NCBI GenBank assembly: GCA_045541375.1
Contig: JAZQJB010000143.1
Location: 1-7,949, forward strand
Direction of reading: 5' to 3'
DNA length: 7,949 bases
Source: CAG-390 sp045541375
Lineage (GTDB): Bacteria; Bacillota; Clostridia; Oscillospirales; CAG-272
The notes under the pieces were generated by a model. That model was not told the DNA's origin and ran no database searches. It saw nothing but the letters and a program-made list of their open reading frames with translations. Positions 1 to 5,745 of the stretch are shown in pieces; within the stretch, counting starts at the first letter, position 1; every line of letters begins with the position of its first letter. A program made the position numbers and the translations under genes.

Positions 1-27
1 TGTAGGGGAGGGCGTCCTCGACCTCCC
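1..27. repeat. Left arm of inverted repeat
   Basis: Perfect reverse complement of 117-143. Pairing ends abruptly at base 27: the next bases inward (AAACCC) do not match those before 117 (CAGTCC). Confidence 0.9.
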
Positions 28-116
28 AAACCCAATAAAGATATTGTAGTGCATAGGATCAAGAAAATTTATTTAATACTTTTGTTATTTATCAACAATT
101 AAATTTCGTGCAGTCC

Positions 117-143
117 GGGAGGTCGAGGACGCCCTCCCCTACA
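117..143. repeat. Right arm of inverted repeat
   Basis: Perfect reverse complement of 1-27. It is followed by ordinary AT-rich sequence beginning AACTCGT. Confidence 0.9.
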
Positions 144-264
144 AACTCGTAATTTAATATAGCCAGAGAGGTGTATACCTATGTTCGTAATGTAATAAAT
201 GATAGTGTTAACAATTGAGAATTGGAGTTGCTTCCTTCTTTGAGAAACCGTTCTAACATATTTG
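144..264. other. AT-rich intergenic stretch, no gene recognised
   Basis: Between the inverted-repeat element and the sigma-gene promoter I see no coding region with a credible start and ribosome binding site. The only local structure is a small inverted repeat at 212-224 (CAATT-GAG-AATTG), too short to interpret. The 66-codon minus-strand frame across 99-299 has no recognisable motif and ends inside the repeat. Confidence 0.5.
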
Positions 265-293
265 TTGTGTTTCGGAAGAAAATATGATATAAT
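265..293 (+). promoter_or_regulatory. Candidate housekeeping promoter for the sigma factor gene
   Basis: A perfect TATAAT at 288-293 is preceded by TG one base upstream (extended -10, TGATATAAT). A weak -35 (TTGTGT, 265-270, 3 of 6 matches) lies 17 bp upstream. Transcription would start near 300, giving a leader of about 80 nt before the GTG start at 379. Confidence 0.5.
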
Positions 294-305
294 TTTCATA
301 TTAAT

Positions 306-331
306 TGAACCTTTTGACGATTTATTTCGAC
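306..331 (+). promoter_or_regulatory. Possible ECF-type promoter (autoregulation)
   Basis: TGAACC (306-311) is followed after exactly 16 bp by CGAC (328-331). Gram-positive ECF sigma factors such as B. subtilis SigX and SigW use -35 elements with an AAC core and -10 elements of CGAC or CGTA type at about this spacing. ECF genes are often autoregulated, and this one encodes an ECF-like factor. The match is short and could be chance in AT-rich DNA. Confidence 0.25.
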
Positions 332-339
332 TATATATG

Positions 340-353
340 TGAAATCGATTTCA
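340..353. promoter_or_regulatory. 14-bp perfect palindrome, possible operator
   Basis: TGAAATCGATTTCA is a perfect palindrome ending 12 bp before the ribosome binding site of the sigma gene. It lies in the leader downstream of both candidate promoters, where a dimeric repressor could block transcription. No cognate regulator is visible. Confidence 0.3.
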
Positions 354-378
354 AGACTAATTGCGAGGAGGTGATAGT

Positions 379-1488
379 GTGAATGAATATGAAAAGCTTT
401 TGCAAGAGAACCTTGCACCGCTTCAACGGTATGTAAATTACAAGATAAAGAATAAGCATGACGCAGAAGACATTGTTCAAGAAGTGTGTTTGACTGCTAC
501 GATCAAGTATAATTCCTTGAACAATCCATCAGCCTTTAAGGCGTGGCTTATTGGTATTGCGAGTCATAAGTGCAATGACTATTATAGGAAAAAGGCTAAT
601 GATACAAATATATCTTTGGAATCTTTGTCTGAATCCGCTTTAAGTACGGGAAGATTTGGCATCACCGAACAATGTGTTGTGCGTGAAACATTAGATATCC
701 TTGGTGACAAGGAAAAACAAATATTATACCTGTATTATTTTAAGAATATGTCACAAGAGGATATTTCGATAAATCTTGCTATTCCTATCGGAACGGTAAA
801 AAGCCGATTGCATTATGCAAAAGAAAAATTCAAACAACATTATCCTCACAAAGAAATATCAAAAGGAGAAACGAGTATGAAAAAGCTACCTGTATATTTA
901 CCCGAATATAAAATCGAAAAATCAGAACTTGATCCGTTCAATGTCGTTCATGAAGAACTTCCGGGGATGTTTATCATTCCTCGAATAGGTGAATCTATTT
1001 CGTTTGGAATGTATGATATGCCTTTACGTAAGCAAAACGGTGCTTACGAATTGAAAGTAACAGGAAAAGTAAAATTACACGGAATAGAAGGCGTTTCAAT
1101 TCAAAAGAAATACAGCGAAGATGCGATTATAGAAGAAACTACGGTTTTTGCTCAACTGACTGATACTCATTGCAAGTATTTGGGCGGTGTTTCCGTTGAC
1201 AAAAACGGTAATCAGAAAATCACTACGTTTTTAGATGCAGAGTTTGATGAAGATTATGGTATTGGAGAAGATAATTGCGGATTCCCGACTCATCGAAAGG
1301 CGGAAGGAATAATCAGACAAACAGATAAAGGGCTTGTTGCACATGTTGAAAGCGATGCTTCCGATATTGTTGGCAGATTTCGCATTACTTTCAACGGTAC
1401 CGTGTATGATACCGTGAGATTGATAGATTACCAAACTTACGCTGATAAGGGCGGAATGCTGTGCGAGCATTATCTTGATAAAAACTGA
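379..1488 (+). CDS. ECF-like sigma-70 factor with long C-terminal extension, truncated by in-frame TGA
   Basis: This encodes a group 4 (ECF-like) RNA polymerase sigma factor. Residues about 10-74 form sigma region 2 (D28-A-E-D-I-V-Q-E, then A55-W-L-I-G-I-A-S-H-K). Residues about 100-152 form region 4, with a helix-turn-helix ending in G138-T-V-K-S-R-L. No region 3 is present. From M167 (KKLPVYLPEY) a mostly beta-rich extension of about 200 residues follows, as in a Clostridia/Paenibacillus sigma family of roughly 420 residues. I chose GTG 379 over the upstream TTG 361 because AGGAGGTGA (366-374) sits correctly for 379 and would lie inside the coding region if 361 were used. The TGA at 1486-1488 follows YLDKN, where relatives, as I recall them, read on through DKNGR. 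The product would be 369 residues, missing about 51. The DNA-binding parts are intact, so it may retain activity. Confidence 0.85.
   Translation: MNEYEKLLQENLAPLQRYVNYKIKNKHDAEDIVQEVCLTATIKYNSLNNPSAFKAWLIGIASHKCNDYYRKKANDTNISLESLSESALSTGRFGITEQCVVRETLDILGDKEKQILYLYYFKNMSQEDISINLAIPIGTVKSRLHYAKEKFKQHYPHKEISKGETSMKKLPVYLPEYKIEKSELDPFNVVHEELPGMFIIPRIGESISFGMYDMPLRKQNGAYELKVTGKVKLHGIEGVSIQKKYSEDAIIEETTVFAQLTDTHCKYLGGVSVDKNGNQKITTFLDAEFDEDYGIGEDNCGFPTHRKAEGIIRQTDKGLVAHVESDASDIVGRFRITFNGTVYDTVRLIDYQTYADKGGMLCEHYLDKN
861..879 (+). promoter_or_regulatory. Internal ribosome binding site and ATG inside the sigma gene
   Basis: AAAAGGAG (861-868) precedes an in-frame ATG at 877-879 by 8 bp. It lies exactly at the junction between the sigma domain and the C-terminal extension (residue 167). 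It could allow the extension to be made as a separate polypeptide from the same mRNA. Confidence 0.4.
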
Positions 1489-1644
1489 CGTGCAATATTA
1501 TGGCGCAGATTTAACAAAAACGATTGGGCATTTAAGCGTTACGGAAAGCTGTGGACAGAAATGCTTCCCGAAAGCGAAAGACTTATTGTCAACGGTGATG
1601 TCTATGTGCACTGGTATGATTGCGTGACAGAATATATTTTTTAA
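1489..1644 (+). pseudogene. Disconnected 3' end of the sigma factor gene
   Basis: The same reading frame as 379-1488 continues after the TGA for 51 sense codons to TAA at 1642-1644. It begins RAILWRRFNKNDWAF, includes KLWTEMLPESERLIV and ends VHWYDCVTEYIF. This is compact, aromatic-rich protein-like sequence matching the family C-terminus from memory. Replacing TGA with GGA (Gly), a single G-to-T difference, would restore a protein of 421 residues. There is no start codon with a ribosome binding site here, so it is presumably translated only if the TGA is read through. The terminator directly after 1644 supports the original gene ending there. Confidence 0.75.
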
Positions 1645-1648
1645 TGCC

Positions 1649-1675
1649 TCGCCCCGCGAAAGCGGGGCGATTTTT
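1649..1675 (+). terminator. Rho-independent terminator after the sigma gene
   Basis: A 9-bp stem (1649-1657 with 1662-1670; CGCCCCGC/GCGGGGCG core) closes a GAAA tetraloop and is followed by TTTTT (1671-1675). It begins 4 bases after the TAA of the read-through frame. Confidence 0.9.
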
Positions 1676-1684
1676 GAAAAGCTC

Positions 1685-1713
1685 TTGACAATGTATCAAA
1701 ATTATGATAAAAT
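1685..1713 (+). promoter_or_regulatory. Promoter of the toxin-antitoxin operon
   Basis: Consensus TTGACA (1685-1690) and TAAAAT (1708-1713) are separated by 17 bp. The predicted start is near 1720, giving a leader of about 20 nt before the antitoxin start. Type II modules are usually autorepressed at this position. I do not see a clear palindromic operator. Confidence 0.75.
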
Positions 1714-1742
1714 ATGTGTATAATAATATCGGAGGTGAGCGT

Positions 1743-2009
1743 ATGGCAACTATCAGACCGAGTTCTGATTTGAGAAATCGTTATAATGAAATATCGGAGT
1801 TTTGCAATACCTATAACGAGCCTGTGTTTATTACCAAAAACGGCACGGGAGATCTTGTTGTTCTTTCGAATGCAGAGTACGAACGTCTTTGCGGTCTTGC
1901 GGAATTGCACAGCCGCCTTGATGCGGGTCTTGAAGATCTGAAGCTTGGCAGAGTCAAAAAAGCAGAGGATGCTTTTGCTGAAATAGAAAGGAAGTTGAAT
2001 CTTGACTGA
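1743..2009 (+). CDS. Phd/YefM-family antitoxin
   Basis: An 88-residue protein beginning MATIRPSSDLRNRYNEISE. The N-terminal half is the Phd/YefM DNA-binding fold (RPSSDLRNRY, then EPVFITKNGTGDLVVLSNAEYERL to about residue 50). The acidic and basic C-terminal helix (about 55-88) would wrap and neutralise the toxin. It should bind its own promoter as a repressor, with the toxin as co-repressor. ATG 1743 is preferred over upstream in-frame starts because GGAGGTGAG (1731-1739) precedes it and the earlier sequence contains the promoter. The stop overlaps the toxin start, so the two are translationally coupled. Family assignment rests on motif and context. The specific subfamily is uncertain. Confidence 0.88.
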   Translation: MATIRPSSDLRNRYNEISEFCNTYNEPVFITKNGTGDLVVLSNAEYERLCGLAELHSRLDAGLEDLKLGRVKKAEDAFAEIERKLNLD

Positions 2010-2316
2010 GTATTCTGTCCTCATCGGTAGGCAGGCTGAACGTGATATATTGGAGGCAGTAACGTATATTCAGGAAATACTGTTTCAGCCCGAATCTGCG
2101 AGGCGGATTTATAAAGCGATCAAGACGCAGATAAATATGCTCTCCGAGATGCCGCAAAGATTTGCTGTGATAGCCGAGGAGCCCTACCGTTCAATGGGAA
2201 TGAGAAAGGCATCTGCGGAAAATTATCTGATATTTTATCTTGTGAACGAGAAGGAAAAAACAGTTTCCATAGTCCGCGTTTTGCATAACAGACGCGAATG
2301 GACGAATTTGCTTTGA
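2002..2316 (+). CDS. RelE/ParE-family toxin
   Basis: A 104-residue RelE/ParE-superfamily toxin. Members are either ribosome-dependent mRNA interferases (RelE) or gyrase poisons (ParE). Visible family features are the N-terminal strand and helix (TEYSVLIGRQAERDILEAVTYI), a central EMPQRF motif, the RSMGMRKASAENYLIFYLV strand region and the C-terminal VSIVRVLHNRREW. Start is TTG 2002, overlapping the antitoxin by 8 bases, with AAGGAAG (1988-1994) 7 bp upstream. No ATG start gives a full domain. Length and sequence look intact. Which of the two activities it has cannot be settled from the sequence, although the R-rich C-terminus fits either. Confidence 0.88.
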   Translation: MTEYSVLIGRQAERDILEAVTYIQEILFQPESARRIYKAIKTQINMLSEMPQRFAVIAEEPYRSMGMRKASAENYLIFYLVNEKEKTVSIVRVLHNRREWTNLL

Positions 2317-2345
2317 AAAGTACTCCCACGGGAGTACTTTTTCTT
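2317..2345 (+). terminator. Rho-independent terminator after the toxin gene
   Basis: A 10-bp stem (AAAGTACTCC at 2317-2326 with GGAGTACTTT at 2331-2340) closes a CACG loop and is followed by TT-C-TTT. The A-run before the stem means it might also work on the minus strand. It separates the toxin-antitoxin unit from glnN. Confidence 0.8.
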
Positions 2346-2365
2346 TCAAAATTCATAAAATCCCC

Positions 2366-2394
2366 TTGACTTTCTCTATAAAAAAAGATATACT
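2366..2394 (+). promoter_or_regulatory. Promoter of the glnN operon
   Basis: TTGACT (2366-2371) and TATACT (2389-2394) are separated by 17 bp, about 36 bp before the glnN ATG. The leader is short (about 30 nt), so there is no room for a riboswitch or T-box. Any nitrogen control is more likely by a DNA-binding protein or by regulation of the enzyme. Confidence 0.8.
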
Positions 2395-2430
2395 AATATA
2401 ATAAGTAAATTTCAGTGATAGGAGTATCCT

Positions 2431-4524
2431 ATGAAAATTCCCGAGTATTTTGGATGTATGGTTTTTGACGACAGAGAGATGAAGTCGCGCCTTCCCGTTG
2501 AGGCTTATGAGCGTATGCGTAAGACGATCGAGGACGGGCGTTCTCTCGACATCAGCCTTGCAAATATCGTTGCAGAGGCGATGAAGGATTGGGCTGTCGA
2601 GCGCGGAGCTACGCATTTCACGCATTGGTTCCAGCCGATGACGGGCGTCACTGCGGAAAAGCACGATGCCTTCATTAACCCGACCTCCGACGGCGGCGTT
2701 TTGCTCGAGTTTTCGGGCAAGGAACTCGTTTCGGGCGAGTCGGATGCGTCGTCCTTCCCTTCGGGCGGACTTCGCGCAACTTTTGAGGCGCGCGGATATA
2801 CAGCGTGGGACCCCACTTCCTATGCTTTTATAAAGGAAAAAACGCTCTGCATCCCCACGGCGTTCTGCTCCTACGGAGGCGAGGCTCTCGATAAAAAGAC
2901 GCCCCTTCTTCGTTCCATGGAAGCACTCAACCGCCAGACGATGCGAGTGCTGAAGCTCTTCGGCAATGAGGACGTCACCTCGACGAAGGCTTGCGTCGGT
3001 CCCGAGCAGGAATACTTCCTCATCGATCGCGCGATGTTCGAGAAGAGATGCGACCTGATCTACACGGGGCGCACCCTTTTCGGCGCAAAGCCGCCCAAAC
3101 GCCAGGAGCTTTCCGACCACTATTACGGAATCATCAAGCCCCGCGTCGCCGCCTATATGGAGGAGGTAGACCGCGAGCTTTGGAAGCTCGGTGTTTCGGC
3201 AAAGACCGAGCACAACGAGGCGGCTCCCGCACAGCACGAGCTTGCGCCGATCTTTACAAAGACCAACATTGCCTGCGACCACAACCAGCTTACGATGGAG
3301 GTCATGCAGAGAGTTGCAAAGAAGCACGGAATGATCTGTCTGCTTCACGAAAAACCCTTCGCAAACGTATCGGGCTCGGGTAAGCACAACAACTGGTCGA
3401 TCCAGACCAATACGGGCGTCAATCTTTTCAAGCCCGGCGACACCCCCGCGGAAAACGCGCAGTTCTTACTCTTCCTTTGCGCCGTCATTCAGGCGGTTGA
3501 CGATTATGCCGATCTCTTGCGCCTTTCGGTAGCTTCGCCCTCGAACGACCACCGACTCGGCTCGCACGAGGCACCGCCCGCGGTCGTTTCGATATTCCTC
3601 GGCACAGAGCTTGAGGAAATTCTTGACGCGATCGAGAAGGACGTGCCCTACAACGCGCAGGCACAGGAGCCCCTCCGTCTCGGCGTACATACTCTCCCCA
3701 AACTCCCCCGCGACAACACCGACCGCAACCGTACCTCGCCCTTTGCCTTCACGGGTAACAAGTTCGAGTTCCGTATGCTCGGTTCGTCGGATAGCATCGC
3801 GTGTACCAATATTATGCTCAACACCGCCGTTGCCGAGTCGCTTCGCCTTTATGCCGACGAGCTCGAGGCGGCAGAGGACTTCGACACCGCGCTCCACGCG
3901 CTCATTCGCCGCACGGTTTCCGAGCACAAGCGCATAATCTTCAGCGGAAACGGCTACGACGAGGCTTGGGTGAAGGAGGCAACCGAGGTCCGCGGACTTC
4001 CCAACTTCCCCTCGACTCCCGATTGCGTTCCCGAGCTGACGGCAGAGAAGAACCTCGCGCTCTTCGCACAGCACAAGATCTACACCCCCGTCGAGGCGGC
4101 GTCAAGACGCGACGTTATCCTTGATAACTACTGCAAGGTCATCCACATCGAGGCACTGACTATGATCGATATGGTCCGCCGCGACATTCTCCCCGCGATC
4201 TCGCGCTTCTCGGGCAAACTTGCCGAATCGGGCAAGGTAAAGCACGAATTCTGCGCGGTTGCGAACGTGGATTACGAATTTGACACCGTTGCAAAGCTTT
4301 CCGAGCTTGCATACTCGATAATGAAGCAGACAGATCTGCTTGACAAGACCCTTGAGGAGCTTGGCGGCGAAAAGGACATCATCGCCCTCGCGCACGCTTA
4401 CCGCAACCGCGTTTTTGCAACTATGGAAAAGCTTCGCACATACGTTGACGAAGCCGAAACCCTTACCGACACCGCCGATTGGCCCTATCCTACCTACGGC
4501 GATCTTATGTTCAGTGTAAAATAA
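2431..4524 (+). CDS. glnN: Type III glutamine synthetase (GSIII, GlnN)
   Basis: Makes glutamine from glutamate, ammonia and ATP in the cytoplasm. Length (697 residues) and motifs are those of GSIII, the large dodecameric class found in Bacteroides, Clostridia and cyanobacteria, not GlnA type I. Visible motifs are G190-P-E-Q-E-Y (metal-binding glutamates), T259-E-H-N-E-A-A-P-A-Q-H-E-L-A-P, H306-E-K-P-F-A-N-V-S-G-S-G-K-H-N-N-W-S, N372-D-H-R-L-G-S-H-E-A-P-P and R434-T-S-P-F-A-F-T-G-N-K-F-E-F-R (C-terminal part of the active site). The N-terminal block (MKIPEYFGCMVFDDREMKSRLP) is also GSIII-like. Start ATG 2431 has AGGAG (2420-2424) at good spacing. All catalytic blocks are present with no frameshift. 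It heads a probable operon with the lipoprotein gene 18 bp downstream. Confidence 0.97.
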   Translation: MKIPEYFGCMVFDDREMKSRLPVEAYERMRKTIEDGRSLDISLANIVAEAMKDWAVERGATHFTHWFQPMTGVTAEKHDAFINPTSDGGVLLEFSGKELVSGESDASSFPSGGLRATFEARGYTAWDPTSYAFIKEKTLCIPTAFCSYGGEALDKKTPLLRSMEALNRQTMRVLKLFGNEDVTSTKACVGPEQEYFLIDRAMFEKRCDLIYTGRTLFGAKPPKRQELSDHYYGIIKPRVAAYMEEVDRELWKLGVSAKTEHNEAAPAQHELAPIFTKTNIACDHNQLTMEVMQRVAKKHGMICLLHEKPFANVSGSGKHNNWSIQTNTGVNLFKPGDTPAENAQFLLFLCAVIQAVDDYADLLRLSVASPSNDHRLGSHEAPPAVVSIFLGTELEEILDAIEKDVPYNAQAQEPLRLGVHTLPKLPRDNTDRNRTSPFAFTGNKFEFRMLGSSDSIACTNIMLNTAVAESLRLYADELEAAEDFDTALHALIRRTVSEHKRIIFSGNGYDEAWVKEATEVRGLPNFPSTPDCVPELTAEKNLALFAQHKIYTPVEAASRRDVILDNYCKVIHIEALTMIDMVRRDILPAISRFSGKLAESGKVKHEFCAVANVDYEFDTVAKLSELAYSIMKQTDLLDKTLEELGGEKDIIALAHAYRNRVFATMEKLRTYVDEAETLTDTADWPYPTYGDLMFSVK

Positions 4525-4542
4525 TTTTTTGAGGTTATAATA

Positions 4543-5724
4543 ATGAAAAACACCCGAATCATCAGTCTGTGTCTGGCGATTATCACCGTGCTCGCTCTTG
4601 TCGGATGCAATCAGAATACCCCCGAAGAAACCACCGAATCCGTAATCACCACCTCTGCTCCCGTTCTCGACGTCACCGAGCCCGAAGCTACCGAACCCGA
4701 GGTGACCGAGCCTGAATTCCCCGAATATGCGGGTCCCGCATCCGATTTCAAATTCAGCCTTGCGAGCGTGCTTTCCGCTAACGATTTCGCTTCCTATACC
4801 GATTTCCTCGCTTCGTCCGAAAAGAGCTTCCTTGTCCCCGCACTTGCCGAAAAGATGGTTCCGCAGGGTATGGACATCTGGGAGGAGCGCGGATGGCTTA
4901 TGATCTCGGGCTACTTTGACGATGCATCAACGTCCGATTGCTCGGTCCTTGTTGCAGTTGATATGAAGACGGGTGCGTATGTCGGAGAATATTATCTTAC
5001 AAACGCGGACGGCACTCCCCACACCTCGCACGCGGGCGGCGTTGCTATCACCGATAAGGATATCTATATCGCAAGCAGCTCCACTCTTTACCGAATCCCC
5101 CTGACCGCAGTTCTTGAGGCGGGTCAGTGCGGTAAGCTTCAGATCGTGGATTCCTTTAAGGTTCCCGTTCGCGCATCCTTCTGTAACTATTCCGAGGGCT
5201 ACCTCTGGGTCGGCGATTTCCAGTACGGAACCTCTTACCCCACGCAGAGATACCAGTATATGAAGACCCGCGACAATCTTATGTATTGCGCGTGGACGGT
5301 CGGATATGAGCTTGATCCCACCACCGAAAACGGCATCAAGGCGTCTGCGATCGTCGAGGGCAGCTACGCAACGCCCGACGTCATTCTCTCGATGACCGAG
5401 CGTATTCAGGGCTTTGCGGTGGTCGGAAATAAGATCGCGCTCAGCCAGTCCTATGGCAGAACGAACAAATCCACCATCTTCCTTTACGATAACCCCGTCG
5501 GCACCGAGGCGCATAGCAGGTTTAAGGCAAATGGCGTTGATGTCCCCGTATATTTCCTTGACGGAAAACAGCTTTCGAAAAAGGTGACCGCCCTCCCGAT
5601 GAGCGAGGGTCTTGCCGCGATGGATGGCAAGCTTTACATTCTCTTTGAGTCGGGCGCGGATAAATACGCAAACGGCGGAGGACTCGATCCCACCGAAAAC
5701 GTGTGGATCATGAATATCGACTAA
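4543..5724 (+). CDS. Lipoprotein of unknown function, probable beta-propeller-like ectodomain
   Basis: A 393-residue exported lipoprotein. The signal peptide (residues 1-21: KNTR, then a hydrophobic core) ends in the lipobox L19-V-G-C22, so it should be lipidated at C22 and anchored outside the membrane. Residues about 24-62 are a disordered acidic linker with three TEPE units (45-58). From about residue 65 the protein is beta-rich with recurring short strands such as VLVAVDMKTGAYVGEYYL, AGGVAITDKDIYIAS and GYLWVGDFQYG (219-229), and later GFAVVGNKIALSQ and GLAAMDGKLYILFE. This pattern suggests a beta-propeller, with H160/H163 and the W222-V-G-D-F motif as possible functional sites. No enzyme or ligand can be named. 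GAGGT (4531-4535) precedes ATG 4543, and the 18-bp gap to glnN suggests co-transcription. Confidence 0.85.
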   Translation: MKNTRIISLCLAIITVLALVGCNQNTPEETTESVITTSAPVLDVTEPEATEPEVTEPEFPEYAGPASDFKFSLASVLSANDFASYTDFLASSEKSFLVPALAEKMVPQGMDIWEERGWLMISGYFDDASTSDCSVLVAVDMKTGAYVGEYYLTNADGTPHTSHAGGVAITDKDIYIASSSTLYRIPLTAVLEAGQCGKLQIVDSFKVPVRASFCNYSEGYLWVGDFQYGTSYPTQRYQYMKTRDNLMYCAWTVGYELDPTTENGIKASAIVEGSYATPDVILSMTERIQGFAVVGNKIALSQSYGRTNKSTIFLYDNPVGTEAHSRFKANGVDVPVYFLDGKQLSKKVTALPMSEGLAAMDGKLYILFESGADKYANGGGLDPTENVWIMNID

Positions 5725-5745
5725 ATATCTCACGGAGGTCGTTCT

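Larger units (their letters stand above)
1..143. mobile_element. MITE-like element with 27-bp perfect terminal inverted repeats
   Basis: Bases 1-27 (starting TGTAGGGGAGGGCG) and 117-143 (ending CGCCCTCCCCTACA) are perfect reverse complements over 27 bases. They enclose an AT-rich core of 89 bp (28-116) with no plausible gene. GC-rich arms around a short AT-rich core in an otherwise AT-rich intergenic region suggest a small non-autonomous insertion such as a MITE, or a large dispersed hairpin repeat. The window begins exactly at the left arm, so the left flank and any target-site duplication cannot be seen. No transposase is present. The minus-strand reading frame through the right arm is a by-product of the repeat. 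Confidence 0.7.

Noticed and set aside
1..143. CRISPR or origin-type repeat
   Set aside because: There are only two arms, inverted and not direct, with no spacer series and no iterons or DnaA boxes recognised.
99..299. 66-codon minus-strand open frame
   Set aside because: It ends inside the right inverted-repeat arm, shows no recognisable motif or convincing ribosome binding site, and its C-terminal part (GRPRPPG) is simply the repeat translated.
1486..1488. Selenocysteine at the TGA
   Set aside because: Family context expects glycine, not cysteine, and no clear SECIS-like hairpin is visible immediately downstream.
2395..2430. Riboswitch or T-box controlling glnN
   Set aside because: The leader between the predicted start and the ATG is only about 30 nt, too short for any known glutamine or T-box element.
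2353..3387. Long minus-strand open frame opposite glnN
   Set aside because: It is antisense to well-conserved glutamine synthetase motifs; codon bias of the plus-strand gene keeps the opposite frame open.
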